A DNA stretch of 64,000 nucleotides from CAIQJJ01 sp049325275. GTDB lineage: Bacteria > Chloroflexota > Anaerolineae > Anaerolineales > UBA4823. The stretch covers positions 384,628 to 448,627 of the forward strand of contig JBMOLU010000084.1 of the NCBI GenBank assembly GCA_049325275.1, in the 5' to 3' direction. Below are positions 49,410 through 57,630 of the stretch, in pieces. The notes below the pieces were generated by a model. The model was not told where the DNA came from and did not search any database. It was given only the letters and a program-made list of their open reading frames with translations. The first letter of the stretch is position 1, and each line of letters opens with the position of its first letter. The translations under genes were made by a program, and so were the position numbers.

Positions 49410-49428
49410 AAAAAGCCCGGGGACGGGC
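49410..49428 (-). terminator. Intrinsic terminator of the long redox operon
   Basis: On the minus strand GCCCG-tccc-CGGGC is followed by TTTTTG. It stands between the metallo-beta-lactamase-fold gene and trmO, marking the end of the 14-gene run. A further inverted repeat TCCCGTT/AACGGGA (49381-49397) sits downstream in the trmO leader. Confidence 0.65.
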
Positions 49429-49452
49429 ATTCAAGCGGCGAAGCGGCGATCT

Positions 49453-50307
49453 TTACGCAAACGAGAGCACCGTCCCGGCCGGGCAGGGGGAAACCCGCTC
49501 ACCGAATGCCTGCGCCAGCGCCTGCAAGGCCGCCTGACCGGTACAATGATTGAGATAAAGCCGGGGCACAGCCGGTGAATTCAGCGAGCGCAAGGCTGCT
49601 ACGGTCTCTTCCAGCATTTCGGGCGTGGCATTGCCCAGGTGCGCCCCACCGACAATCGCCAGGACATGCTCGCCAGGAAACATCCGCCGCACGTGGGCGA
49701 GCGTGTTGAGCAGGCCGGCGTGGCAACAGCCGCAGACCAGAATCAGGCCGCCGGCGTGCTCGATCACCAGGGAAAGATCGTCCCGGTAGGGGTCCGGCTG
49801 CCAGTGTCCATCGACCAGGATACCGTGATGGGCGCTGCGCCCTTCGAAGCGGGTGCGGCCGGTGATCTCGCCGCTCGTCCACACGCCGGGGAAGATTGCG
49901 ACGGGTGCGGCACTCAGGTACAGCGTAAACTTCTCTGCCAGCGTCTGCTGCGGCACTTCCAGGCCAATCGAACGGCGTTCCCGGCTGCGCCGGGCAAAGC
50001 GTGGACGGAAGAGATCGGTATTGGCATACAACGGCAGGTCCGGGCGGACCTGCCCCATCAACGCCTTCAGGCCGCCGGTGTGATCGTAGTGGGCGTGGCT
50101 CAGGGCCAGGGCGTCTACTTGATCGAGATGAAGGCCCATCGCCTGCGCGTTCTGCAGGAGCGCCTCGCCGCTTTGCCCGGTGTCGAAGAGCAGCTTTTGC
50201 GTGGGCGTCTCGATCAAAAATGCCACGCCGTGCTCGGCCTGCAACCCGGCGTCTTGCGGGGCATCATCGTTGACGATGCAGTGAAGGGTAACAGAAGAAA
50301 GTTTCAT
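49453..50307 (-). CDS. Metallo-beta-lactamase-fold hydrolase
   Basis: 284 residues. The metal motif is LALSHAHYDHTGGLKAL and the later His ligand lies in LVCGCCHAGLLNTLAH. It resembles the dihydropterin-aminobenzene-phosphate synthase-like group often found near Fe-S genes in anaerobes. It is the last gene of the long operon, and its start overlaps the radical SAM stop as ATGA. Substrate unknown. Confidence 0.82.
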   Translation of the reverse strand: MKLSSVTLHCIVNDDAPQDAGLQAEHGVAFLIETPTQKLLFDTGQSGEALLQNAQAMGLHLDQVDALALSHAHYDHTGGLKALMGQVRPDLPLYANTDLFRPRFARRSRERRSIGLEVPQQTLAEKFTLYLSAAPVAIFPGVWTSGEITGRTRFEGRSAHHGILVDGHWQPDPYRDDLSLVIEHAGGLILVCGCCHAGLLNTLAHVRRMFPGEHVLAIVGGAHLGNATPEMLEETVAALRSLNSPAVPRLYLNHCTGQAALQALAQAFGERVSPCPAGTVLSFA

Positions 50308-51263
50308 GATCGGTCAGCGTAAAACGATTCCGCCGCGCTCCAGAAACGCTGCCCCAGGCGTTCGATGACCTGGACCTTCCCGGCGGCCCATAACTCGTCG
50401 AGCGTGCGCCGCACATCCCCGGGCGGCCACTTGCCGAGCACGGCGCAAAGCTCGTCCTCACGCATCGGATGGCGGGTGACTACATCGCAAATAGCAGCGG
50501 ACAGGTCGTCCAGGCTCAAGGCAACGGTGACCGCCGGGGCAGCATCCGGCACGAGCACCGGCGCAGCGATTTCCAGGAGCTGGCGTGCCCGGCGCAGGCC
50601 GATTTCATCGGCAGGCTGCACCCAGCTTTCGGCCGGCGGGCGTACCGGCAGCATGAGATCGATGCGATCGGGGTGAACCCTGGCCAGCGCAGCGGCCAGT
50701 TCGTCAAGCGCCTGGCGGCTGTCGTTGACACCCTTAAGCAGCATGACTTCGACCCACAGCTTGCCGCCAAATTCCTGCCGGAAGGCAATCAGTCCATCCA
50801 GGCAGGCATCGAAGGTCAGCTTCGGCCAGGGACGGTTGATTTTGCGATACAGCGCCGCATTGCCGGCGTCCAGGCTGGGCAAGACGGCATCGGCGGCGGC
50901 CAGTTCGGCGCGCAGATCGGCCTGGCACAGCAGGGCGCCGTTGGTAATCACGGCCACGGGCAAATCGCTGAGCGCCTTCACCTGGCGGATCAGCCAGCCT
51001 AACCCGCTGTGCAGCGTTGGCTCGCCGGAGCCGACGAAGGTGATCCAATCGATCTCACCGGGCAGCTGCGAAGCCAGCACCTGTTCCACTTCGGCGAAGA
51101 TTTGCTGGCGGGGAATGTACTCGCGGCGTTGATTTTGCAGTGGACGGGTGCGGCCCAACTGGCAGTAAACGCAGTTCCAGTTACACGTTTTGAGCGGAAC
51201 AAGGTCGACCCCCAGCGACTTTCCCAGGCGGCGCGAGGGGATGGGACCAAAGACCGCACTCAT
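50304..51263 (-). CDS. Radical SAM protein with C-terminal winged helix
   Basis: 319 residues. The Fe-S motif is LKTCNWNCVYCQLGRT, CxxxCxxC near residues 28-36, followed by GEIDWITFVGSGEPTLHSGL, the GGE-like SAM-binding strand. The C-terminal ~60 residues look like a winged helix (MREDELCAVLGKWPPGDVRR). The reaction is not known. Overlaps of 4 bp with both neighbours tie it to the DUF59 and MBL genes. Confidence 0.87.
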   Translation of the reverse strand: MSAVFGPIPSRRLGKSLGVDLVPLKTCNWNCVYCQLGRTRPLQNQRREYIPRQQIFAEVEQVLASQLPGEIDWITFVGSGEPTLHSGLGWLIRQVKALSDLPVAVITNGALLCQADLRAELAAADAVLPSLDAGNAALYRKINRPWPKLTFDACLDGLIAFRQEFGGKLWVEVMLLKGVNDSRQALDELAAALARVHPDRIDLMLPVRPPAESWVQPADEIGLRRARQLLEIAAPVLVPDAAPAVTVALSLDDLSAAICDVVTRHPMREDELCAVLGKWPPGDVRRTLDELWAAGKVQVIERLGQRFWSAAESFYADRS

Positions 51264-51568
51264 ACGTCCTCCATGGCTTTACGCAGCACGGCCATCAGCT
51301 CATCCGACAAAGCCAGGCCGACAATCTCGACATTCTGCCCGGTCACACCGTCTACCTCGGCCACAGCCTTGCGGATGGTTTCAGCAAGCGGCACGGCCAG
51401 CGGGCAAAACGGTGAAGACGGCCGAAACTTGAGGGCGACGCGGCCGTTCTCGTCTACAGCCAGGTCTTCGATCAACTGCATGCGCACGACATCCACGCCG
51501 GTTTCGGGGTCGATGACGCCGGCAAGGCGGGCCAGAACGGCCTGCCGCAGGGTTTCAATATCTTTCAT
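51260..51568 (-). CDS. MIP18/DUF59-family Fe-S assembly protein
   Basis: 102 residues from ATG 51568. LAGVIDPETGVDVVRMQLIE and FCPLAVPLAETI correspond to the DUF59 fold and its conserved Cys. These small proteins help in Fe-S cluster insertion. It is a paralogue of the N-terminal domain of the Mrp fusion at 47.8 kb. The frame is open upstream to 51649 but that stretch overlaps the end of the HAD gene and is not family-like. Confidence 0.8.
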   Translation of the reverse strand: MKDIETLRQAVLARLAGVIDPETGVDVVRMQLIEDLAVDENGRVALKFRPSSPFCPLAVPLAETIRKAVAEVDGVTGQNVEIVGLALSDELMAVLRKAMEDV

Positions 51569-51645
51569 GGGAGGCTTCCAATCGTGTTCGACAGGCCTTT
51601 TCGAGTTCTTCGACGGCCAGGTCGAAGAACTCGAAAAGGCCACGC

Positions 51646-52116
51646 TCAATTTCGCAACGTGGCGATCAAACGCTTTGGGTAGCGCAGCAAGTCCAGGGCG
51701 GCCAAAACGTCGGGGACGATCACATCAGCCGCCAGGCAGGCCGGCAGCGCCGCGCCTTCGCCCTGGATGACGGCAATTCCTAACGCAGCCGATTGCAGCA
51801 TCAAGTGATCGTTACGCCCATTGCCTACCGCAACGACCAGCGACCGTCCCAATTGTTCGAGATAGGCCAGCTTGGCCTGAGCCTGGTTTTCGCCGGAGAC
51901 AATGGCGACTTCGCAGGGAATGCCTTCCAACTGGCGGCGTGCATGGCCAAAGGTATTGGCCGTGATCACGTGCAGTTGCAGCTTCTCCGATAAATCAAGC
52001 AACCGTTCCGGCAGGCCTTCGAGCAAAACGCCATCCTGCGCCAGGGTGCCGTTGTAGTCCATGAGCAGGTGCGCCAGCGACAGGGTATCGCTTCCGGGAA
52101 TCACAATCTCGATCAT
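51646..52116 (-). CDS. HAD-superfamily hydrolase, P-type-ATPase-soluble-domain-like
   Basis: 156 residues from ATG 52116. The nucleophile motif is LLMDYNGTLAQDG in place of DxDGT, followed by VITANTFGHA (motif II Thr) and VAVGNGRNDHLML (motif IV). It resembles the small soluble 'ATPase P' group of HAD phosphatases. It lies 11 bp behind the first MinD-type ATPase gene. Function unknown. Confidence 0.8.
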   Translation of the reverse strand: MIEIVIPGSDTLSLAHLLMDYNGTLAQDGVLLEGLPERLLDLSEKLQLHVITANTFGHARRQLEGIPCEVAIVSGENQAQAKLAYLEQLGRSLVVAVGNGRNDHLMLQSAALGIAVIQGEGAALPACLAADVIVPDVLAALDLLRYPKRLIATLRN

Positions 52117-52127
52117 AAACACCACCT

Positions 52128-53033
52128 TCAGCGTAACTCGCCCACCAGGCCCTGCCAGACAGAACGTATCGCCTGGCTGGCGGGAGCATCCGGACGGTAG
52201 GCGGTGACCGGTTCGCCGTTCATCATGGCCATCCCGACGGCCGGGTCGAAGGGAATCTGGCCGGCGATGCTGACGTTGATTGTATCGCACAAGGCGTTGA
52301 TTTGATCCACACCATCGGGATAGAGGTCGGCCTTGTTGATCGCCACCCGCGTCGGGACGCGAAAATGCGCAGTGGTTTGCAGGACGCGCTGCAAATCGTG
52401 AATGCCTGCCGCCGTGGGTTCGGTTACGATCAACGCCAGGTGCGCCCCGGCGGCTGCGGCAATCACAGGACAGCCGATCCCCGGCGGGCCATCGACCAAA
52501 AGCGCTTCGAAGCCGCCATCCAGCGCGCACAGGCGGGCGTTTTGCTTGACCAGCGTGACCAGCTTGCCGGAATTTTCCTGTGCGGGGAAAAGCTCGGCGT
52601 GAAAGAGCGGCCCGTAACGGCTCTGCGAGCGATGCCACTGCCCGGCCACCTGCGGCTGCATCTCGATGGCGCCTTCAGGGCACTGGTAAACGCAGGCCGC
52701 ACAGCCTTCACAAGCCAGCGGGTTTACCATGTATCCTGCGCCGGGTTTGGCGAGCGAAATAGGTAAAATTGCGCCAAAGCGGCAGGCTTGCTCGCACACG
52801 CCGCACGCCCGGCAGCGTTGCGGGTCGATCACGGCCACCGAGCCGCCGGTAAAATCGTGCGTCTCGAGACGTTCGGGGTGCAACACAAGCTCCAGGTTGG
52901 CGGCGTCCACGTCGGCATCGGCCAGCACGGCGCGCAGAGAGTCGGGGCCTTCGGACGCCAGGTGGGCGAAGGCTGCCGACAGGCTCGTCTTCCCGGTGCC
53001 GCCTTTGCCGCTGAGAATGACCAGTTGTTTCAT
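52128..53033 (-). CDS. MinD/Mrp-type ATPase with inserted two-cluster ferredoxin domain (first of two)
   Basis: 301 residues from ATG 53033 (GGAGCGACAGGA upstream), overlapping the hotdog gene by 4 bp. The deviant Walker A is LSGKGGTGKTSLS, with switch motif LLVDGPPGIGCPV. A ferredoxin module interrupts the fold after about residue 70: CRACGVCEQACRFGAI and CEGCAACVYQCPEGAI, ligands for two [4Fe-4S] clusters. Proteins of this type are components of the orange-protein (ORP) loci of anaerobes such as Desulfovibrio. It pairs with the similar gene at 53.5-54.4 kb. Confidence 0.88.
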   Translation of the reverse strand: MKQLVILSGKGGTGKTSLSAAFAHLASEGPDSLRAVLADADVDAANLELVLHPERLETHDFTGGSVAVIDPQRCRACGVCEQACRFGAILPISLAKPGAGYMVNPLACEGCAACVYQCPEGAIEMQPQVAGQWHRSQSRYGPLFHAELFPAQENSGKLVTLVKQNARLCALDGGFEALLVDGPPGIGCPVIAAAAGAHLALIVTEPTAAGIHDLQRVLQTTAHFRVPTRVAINKADLYPDGVDQINALCDTINVSIAGQIPFDPAVGMAMMNGEPVTAYRPDAPASQAIRSVWQGLVGELR

Positions 53034-53512
53034 TCCTGTCGCTCCTCGCTTCCGGCGTACAGGTGCCAACCAAACCGGGCCTGTGCGTCGCCAGGATCGA
53101 GCAGGTTGGGCGGCAAACCGGTATACAGAATGTCCGCTTCGGCCAGAACGGTCCGGCCATCGAGGAGAATTTCCGCATGGGCCAGCAGGCGGCTGGCGCG
53201 GCGCTTGAGCGGCCAACCGACCGCAGCCAGCGGCGTACCGACCGGCACAGGCTGCCGGAAGCGCACGTCCATGCGGGCCGTGATGAAAAAGCCGTTGGGG
53301 TTCCCGATCATCATCGTACGCCCGGCAACTTCATCAAGAATGGCCGCCACGATCCCGCCGTGTGCCATGCCGGGATAACCGCCGTGCTGCGGGGTAACCG
53401 TGAAATCGGCATAGACTCGATCTTTCCCGTTATCGTAAAAACGCAGGCGCAGCCCGGAAAGGTTTTCGAGGCCGCAAGCAAAGCAGGAAGCGGAATTGTA
53501 TTGCAGGTTCAT
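53030..53512 (-). CDS. PaaI-like hotdog-fold thioesterase
   Basis: 160 residues. The hotdog core shows GYPGMAHGGIVAAILDEVAG, with the HGG turn and catalytic-type Asp. A Cys pair, SCFACGL, opens the protein. Relatives hydrolyse acyl-CoA thioesters or bind acyl ligands. It is inserted between the two MinD-type ATPase genes, with 4-bp overlaps on each side, a placement that suggests a shared task rather than chance. Confidence 0.82.
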   Translation of the reverse strand: MNLQYNSASCFACGLENLSGLRLRFYDNGKDRVYADFTVTPQHGGYPGMAHGGIVAAILDEVAGRTMMIGNPNGFFITARMDVRFRQPVPVGTPLAAVGWPLKRRASRLLAHAEILLDGRTVLAEADILYTGLPPNLLDPGDAQARFGWHLYAGSEERQE

Positions 53513-54360
53513 ACGGCACGAACCTTCTCGAAAAGCTGCCGCAGCCGTGGCAGGTACGCCGGGCGAATTTCGATCAAATTGCGCCCCCGGGCAATGCCTT
53601 CGGCGATCTCGCGCTCGAAGGGAATGCGCAGCAGGATAGGGATGCCTGCGGCTGCGCAGAAATTATCCAATGTGGGAAAAACGCCCTCGTCGCGGTTGAC
53701 GACCACGCCCGCAGGGATACCCAGTTCACGGGCGATCGCTGCCGCCTGCTTCAAATCGTGCAAGCCGAAAGGCGTCGGTTCGGTAACCAGCAAGGCAAAA
53801 TCGGCGCCGCTCAAAGCGGCGACCACCGGGCAAGCGGCGCCCGGCGGGCAATCGATCAGCACAAGCTGGCCGGGAACCGGCCTGGCCCATTTTTTCAAGC
53901 GGCGGATGACCGGTACGGCCATCGGCTCACCGATGTTCAAGCTGCCGTGTGCGAACTCGATCCCGGCAGCCGCCGGGCCGCGTGCGATGCGGCCGATGGG
54001 GTGGGGGTGTTCGTGAATGGCATGTTCGGGGCAGACGGCCGTGCAACTGCCGCAGCCGTGGCAAAGCTGAGGAAACACCAGGGTCTTTTTGCCCAGCAGG
54101 GCGATTGCCTGATACGGACAAACCTGCGCACACTTGCCGCAGTGGGTGCACCTGGCCTCGTCTACTTCTGGGATCAAAACGTTCACATCCTGCTGGCTTT
54201 GAACGTTCGGCCGCAGGAACAGGTGCGCATTGGGAGCCTCCACGTCACAATCCAGAAAAAGCGGCGGAGGGGTCTGCTCCGCCGCCAGGCTGAGGGCCAG
54301 GCTGGCGGCAACGGTTGTTTTCCCGGTGCCGCCCTTGCCACTGGCTACGGCCACGATCAT
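53509..54360 (-). CDS. MinD/Mrp-type ATPase with inserted ferredoxin domain (second of two)
   Basis: 283 residues. Walker A ASGKGGTGKTTVA is near the start, switch motif LIDCPPGAACPVV later. The ferredoxin module has CTHCGKCAQVCPYQAI and CHGCGSCTAVCPEHAI. It is about as long as its paralogue at 52.1 kb but clearly diverged, as expected for the two ATPase subunits of ORP-type complexes. It starts inside the stop of the NifX-like gene (4-bp overlap). Likely role: ATP-driven Fe-S or heterometal cluster transfer. Confidence 0.88.
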   Translation of the reverse strand: MIVAVASGKGGTGKTTVAASLALSLAAEQTPPPLFLDCDVEAPNAHLFLRPNVQSQQDVNVLIPEVDEARCTHCGKCAQVCPYQAIALLGKKTLVFPQLCHGCGSCTAVCPEHAIHEHPHPIGRIARGPAAAGIEFAHGSLNIGEPMAVPVIRRLKKWARPVPGQLVLIDCPPGAACPVVAALSGADFALLVTEPTPFGLHDLKQAAAIARELGIPAGVVVNRDEGVFPTLDNFCAAAGIPILLRIPFEREIAEGIARGRNLIEIRPAYLPRLRQLFEKVRAV

Positions 54361-54728
54361 GCGGATCTTCCGTGATGGCCGTCGCGGGTTGCTGTACCGG
54401 CCTGTTGCAATTGCCCGGCTTTGAAGCGTTCGAGGGCCTGCGGCACGCGCTGGCAGTCGCCGTACAGGTACATGGCGATCTCGGCCGCTTGCAGGGCATC
54501 GAAGGCGTTGGGGCCGAAGTCGCCGCTGATGGCTGCTTGCACACCCAGGCCGGCGATGAACTGTGCGGCCTGGATGCCCGCCCCGCCGGAAGCATGAATA
54601 GCAATGTTGGGATACGCTTCGCAGGCGTTCGTTTCGCTGTCGACGACCAGCAAGTAAGCGGCGCGCCCGAAGCGCGGGTCGGCTGCCGCTTCGAGGGTAG
54701 GCGCGGCGGCGGTGAGGACGATTTTCAT
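54357..54728 (-). CDS. NifX/ORP-family (dinitrogenase cofactor-like) protein
   Basis: 123 residues with the RNase-H-like fold of the NifX/NifB-C/VnfX family: DPRFGRAAYLLVVDSETN, NIAIHASGGAGIQAAQFIAG and AMYLYGDCQRVPQALERFKAG. Such proteins bind heterometal clusters, and the orange protein is a member. No nif structural genes are in the window, so nitrogen fixation is not implied. It overlaps the ATPase gene after it by 4 bp, and the zinc-ribbon gene ends 2 bp before its ATG. Confidence 0.85.
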   Translation of the reverse strand: MKIVLTAAAPTLEAAADPRFGRAAYLLVVDSETNACEAYPNIAIHASGGAGIQAAQFIAGLGVQAAISGDFGPNAFDALQAAEIAMYLYGDCQRVPQALERFKAGQLQQAGTATRDGHHGRSA

Positions 54729-54729
54729 C

Positions 54730-54942
54730 TCAGGCCTTCACCATCCGCGTGCCGCAGTTGGGGCAGCTGATATCCATACAGCGCTGGCCGACCGTATGTG
54801 GAACGGTCTTGCCGCACTTGGGGCAAACGCAGTTTCCACCGGGACCCGAGCCGGGCCGGTTGCCGCCACCCTGCCCGCGGCCACCCTGGCCACTGCCGCG
54901 GCCGCTCTGGCCGCCTCGGCCACGAAAATATTTTCTCAACAT
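54730..54942 (-). CDS. Gly/Arg-rich zinc-ribbon protein
   Basis: 70 residues. The first ~35 are Gly-, Arg- and Ser-rich (FRGRGGQSGRGSGQGG), the last ~35 hold CPKCGKTVPH and CPNCGTRMV plus an extra Cys, so one or two metal sites are likely. Small proteins of this composition are common beside NifX-type genes in anaerobes. It ends just before the NifX-like ATG. Confidence 0.78.
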   Translation of the reverse strand: MLRKYFRGRGGQSGRGSGQGGRGQGGGNRPGSGPGGNCVCPKCGKTVPHTVGQRCMDISCPNCGTRMVKA

Positions 54943-55014
54943 CGGTTTACCTCCTGTTTCTCATCAAGCATTCCGTGAAAGCGCAAAGCGCCGCATTACA
55001 TCTTGCACGCCAGG

Positions 55015-55305
55015 CTACGTCAATGCTTCAAGCCGCTTTTGAACCGCAGCGAGTTGCTCCTTGAGCCACTCGGCCTGAGCCTTTAAATCAGCGGCTTCCT
55101 GTTCCGGTGTAGGCGGCTCCCAACCGGAAGCGCCGGTCGCCCGGAAGCGGCGGCGCCAACCACGCCCGGCGGCCGCGCGCCTGAAGCCAAAGCCGCCTCG
55201 AAACGCGGCGTTCTCCTGTACAAAACCGGCAGGGTTACAGGAACCCATGCCACGCCCGGTCCTTGGGCCTGCACCTTGCGGCCCGGTACGATCAAATCCT
55301 GGCAT
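55015..55305 (-). CDS. DUF5320-type small protein
   Basis: 96 residues. It begins MPGFDRTGPQGAGPRTGRG, the hallmark of DUF5320 proteins, continues with a Gly/Arg-rich stretch, and ends in a short coiled coil (ADLKAQAEWLKEQLAAVQKR). DUF5320 genes are constant companions of NifX/MinD-ferredoxin clusters. Function is unknown; a scaffold role is a guess. AAAGGATGG precedes the ATG. Confidence 0.8.
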   Translation of the reverse strand: MPGFDRTGPQGAGPRTGRGMGSCNPAGFVQENAAFRGGFGFRRAAAGRGWRRRFRATGASGWEPPTPEQEAADLKAQAEWLKEQLAAVQKRLEALT

Positions 55306-55395
55306 CGTTTCACCATCCTTTCAAATTTCTCGGTCGTTCGGTTTTCCGGAAAAGGCCCTTGCCCGGCAAAGCGGGCAGCGCCGAATACTCGACTT

Positions 55396-55905
55396 TCAGA
55401 AATGCTGTTTTCCCTTGGAAAAATCTCGCCTACGCCCGCCCTGGTAACGGGCCTGCCTCTGGTTGCGCCTGCGTTTTTCCGGAACATTGTCTCCACGAGA
55501 TGGAGGCAAATCCGCAGGCAGAACCGCTGCCGCTGGCCGCTCCAGGCGGTGCGCTAGCGAAGCGATCAGCAAATCGACCAGGCGCGGGGCTACTTCGCGC
55601 CCAAAAAATGAGAAAGCCATATTAAGCCAGGCAGATCGCGTGAGCGGAGAAGGCTGCGGCGATTCGATGTGGAACGGCACCGCCTGCGTTGAAGCCTGCG
55701 GCAGAACTTGGAGCGCTTTTTCGACCGGGTCAACCGCAAGCCGGATTGCCTCGTTCGGGCAAAGCGCCGCACAGGCCCCACACGCTCCGCAACACGAACT
55801 TTCAATGATAGCCTTCCCGGCAAGCAGGCAGATGGCTTCGTTCGGGCAAGCAGTAACACACCGCCCACAACCGCTGCATCGTTCCACATCAACCGAAAAA
55901 GCCAT
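55396..55905 (-). CDS. Two-cluster [4Fe-4S] ferredoxin with basic C-terminal extension
   Basis: 169 residues from ATG 55905 (GAGG upstream); TTG 55920 is an alternative and would overlap the previous stop. The first ~60 residues have CSGCGRCVTACPNEAICL and CCGACGACAALCPNEAI, binding two [4Fe-4S] clusters. The extension has a helical part and a basic tail (RRRNQRQARYQGGRRR). It is probably an electron carrier for the surrounding ATPase and NifX proteins. Confidence 0.85.
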   Translation of the reverse strand: MAFSVDVERCSGCGRCVTACPNEAICLLAGKAIIESSCCGACGACAALCPNEAIRLAVDPVEKALQVLPQASTQAVPFHIESPQPSPLTRSAWLNMAFSFFGREVAPRLVDLLIASLAHRLERPAAAVLPADLPPSRGDNVPEKRRRNQRQARYQGGRRRDFSKGKQHF

Positions 55906-55916
55906 CTGCGCCTCGC

Positions 55917-56333
55917 TCAATGCAATTTGTCCGTATGATCGACGATCTGCCCGCTTGCATACGCCAACACAGCATCCTCGATCTTGACGATATCCGTCAC
56001 CACCGGGCGAATGCCGCGCGCCTTCATACTTTCATATGCGCCCATGCCCATGCCACGGCACAACAGCGCCTCACAGTCGGCAATGGCTTCGGACATTTGC
56101 AGGTGTTTGTTATGCGAGGCTGCGTCGGTGCCGTGAGGCTGGCCGGGCAGTTCTGCCGCATGCGGCTGGTTGGCAAAGTGACTGTGTCCCATCTTCTCGC
56201 GCAACTCGCTGTGCGTAATCTTGCCGTTTTCGACGGTCAGCACGCGGTAAAGGGGGGCGCGCCCGAAGTGCAGGCTGATGGTGGTGCCATCATCGGTGAT
56301 GGCGGCGACTTTAATGGCCGAATGGGTTGTCAT
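55917..56333 (-). CDS. NifX/ORP-family protein, second copy
   Basis: 138 residues: AITDDGTTISLHFGRAPLYR and CEALLCRGMGMGAYESMKAR match the dinitrogenase cofactor family. A His-rich insertion (MGHSHFANQPHAAELPGQPH) is not seen in the copy at 54.4 kb and could bind metal. ATG 56333 follows a sequence with a moderate ribosome site. It is separated by 24 bp from the upstream cytochrome gene. Confidence 0.83.
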   Translation of the reverse strand: MTTHSAIKVAAITDDGTTISLHFGRAPLYRVLTVENGKITHSELREKMGHSHFANQPHAAELPGQPHGTDAASHNKHLQMSEAIADCEALLCRGMGMGAYESMKARGIRPVVTDIVKIEDAVLAYASGQIVDHTDKLH

Positions 56334-56357
56334 GAAACATTGCTCCTGAAACGAAGG

Positions 56358-56909
56358 TTAGATTTTTGGAAGGCAGTCGGCCTTCCAACAGCGATAGCCT
56401 AAAATGACGATTACGATCATGCCGATGCCCAACCCACCCAGGCCGGCCCACTGCCATGGATCGAGCCAGTGCAAGGGCCTGGCAGGGGAAGACGCCTCGA
56501 GGCTGGCCGGCGCGGCACGGCTGGCGGAGGGTGCGGGCGCGTGGAAGGTGCGCATCCCTGCCATGGTTGCAAACTTTTCCACACGCGCCTCGGCATCCTC
56601 GGTATGGCACTTCCGGCAGGGAACGGCTTCTTCGGAAACCGGGTTAGCGACCATGCCTTCGTGGGCTTCGGCCTCAACGGCCGATGCGGCGTTACCACCA
56701 TGGCAGCAGGTGCAGGTCATCTTCTCCGCACACAGGCAGAACGATTTGCCGGTATCGTAAAGCTGGTAGACGCGCTCGTGACAGCCGTGGCAGGCCTCGC
56801 CGCTCTGCGGCGTATCCGACTGCGCTCTGGCAACCGGTGCGCCCCCCAAAGCGCTCCACCCCAGCAAAAACAGGAAGATGCCCAAGGCCATCCAGGTTTT
56901 CTTTACCAC
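56358..56909 (-). CDS. Membrane-anchored multihaem c-type cytochrome
   Basis: 183 residues from GTG 56909, 6 nt after AGGAGG. A signal peptide (MALGIFLFLLGWSALGGAPVARA) leads into haem motifs CHGCH, CTCCH and CRKCH, so three haems are likely; an extra FCLCAEKMTC may hold further ligands. A Pro/Ala linker and one C-terminal helix (GLGGLGIGMIVIVILGY) anchor it. It should carry electrons at the outer face of the membrane and is the only exported member of the operon. Confidence 0.85.
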   Translation of the reverse strand: MVKKTWMALGIFLFLLGWSALGGAPVARAQSDTPQSGEACHGCHERVYQLYDTGKSFCLCAEKMTCTCCHGGNAASAVEAEAHEGMVANPVSEEAVPCRKCHTEDAEARVEKFATMAGMRTFHAPAPSASRAAPASLEASSPARPLHWLDPWQWAGLGGLGIGMIVIVILGYRCWKADCLPKI

Positions 56910-56910
56910 A

Positions 56911-57630
56911 TCACACCTCCTCTTGCCGGCCAACATCCGCCGCAAAATGCCGTTCGGTGGGGCGGTCGTTCTCGTCGCTCGGGCACAGAACGAGCAAGGA
57001 GGCCGAAGGCACATTGCCGGGGTTGCGCCAGCTGTGCGGCAAATACGCCTCGAAAAGCAGGTTGTCGCCGGCTTGCAGGTGGTAAACCCGCGCTTCAATT
57101 GTGTAATCGAGGCTGCCTTCCAGGCAGTAGACGAACTCATGACCGGTGTGAACGATGGGGGTTGGCCCGCTGTCTGCCCCCGGCTCCAATACGATCCGCA
57201 GCGGCTGGCCCCAACGCAGGGCCATCCCGGCGCCCAAATCTTCCAGAATGCCATGCTCGAAAGCCGCCTGTGGGCGCTGGCCTGCCTTCTGGAAAACGAC
57301 ATTTTTTGGCGAAATCTCGGTTTCGAAGAAAGCGGTAATCGGAACAGCCAGGGCACCGGCAATCTGCTGCAACGTACTGACGCTTGGCGATGTCTTGCCG
57401 TTTTCGATCATGCTGAGGGTATTGACGTTCAGGCTACTCAACTCGGCCAGAGCGCGGATCGACAACTGGCGCTCCGTGCGCAGCTTTCGCAAGCACCCAC
57501 CGACATCGATCGTAGGGATGGCACCGCCTACCACATTCCCCACGGCCGCAGCTTGCAACACGCTTCGTTGCCGGCGGCGACGGCGCCTTTCTCGTTCGTA
57601 AGACAGATTGTTTTGCTCGGGAACAGGCAT
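56911..57630 (-). CDS. XRE-cupin transcriptional regulator
   Basis: 239 residues from ATG 57630 (GGAGTG upstream); the frame is open further to 57723. A basic stretch RERRRRRRQR precedes an XRE HTH (ALAELSSLNVNTLSMIENGK). A cupin domain follows (PIVHTGHEFVYCLEGSLDYT, LLFEAYLPHSWRN), likely the ligand or redox sensor. The gene ends 2 bp before the cytochrome start and heads the long operon, so it is the probable local regulator, acting at the palindrome at 57816-57837. Confidence 0.87.
   Translation of the reverse strand: MPVPEQNNLSYERERRRRRRQRSVLQAAAVGNVVGGAIPTIDVGGCLRKLRTERQLSIRALAELSSLNVNTLSMIENGKTSPSVSTLQQIAGALAVPITAFFETEISPKNVVFQKAGQRPQAAFEHGILEDLGAGMALRWGQPLRIVLEPGADSGPTPIVHTGHEFVYCLEGSLDYTIEARVYHLQAGDNLLFEAYLPHSWRNPGNVPSASLLVLCPSDENDRPTERHFAADVGRQEEV

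Noticed and set aside
54357..56333. Evidence for nitrogen fixation
   Set aside because: NifX/NifU-like proteins occur widely outside nif loci; no nifH, nifD, nifK or nifB-type gene is present.
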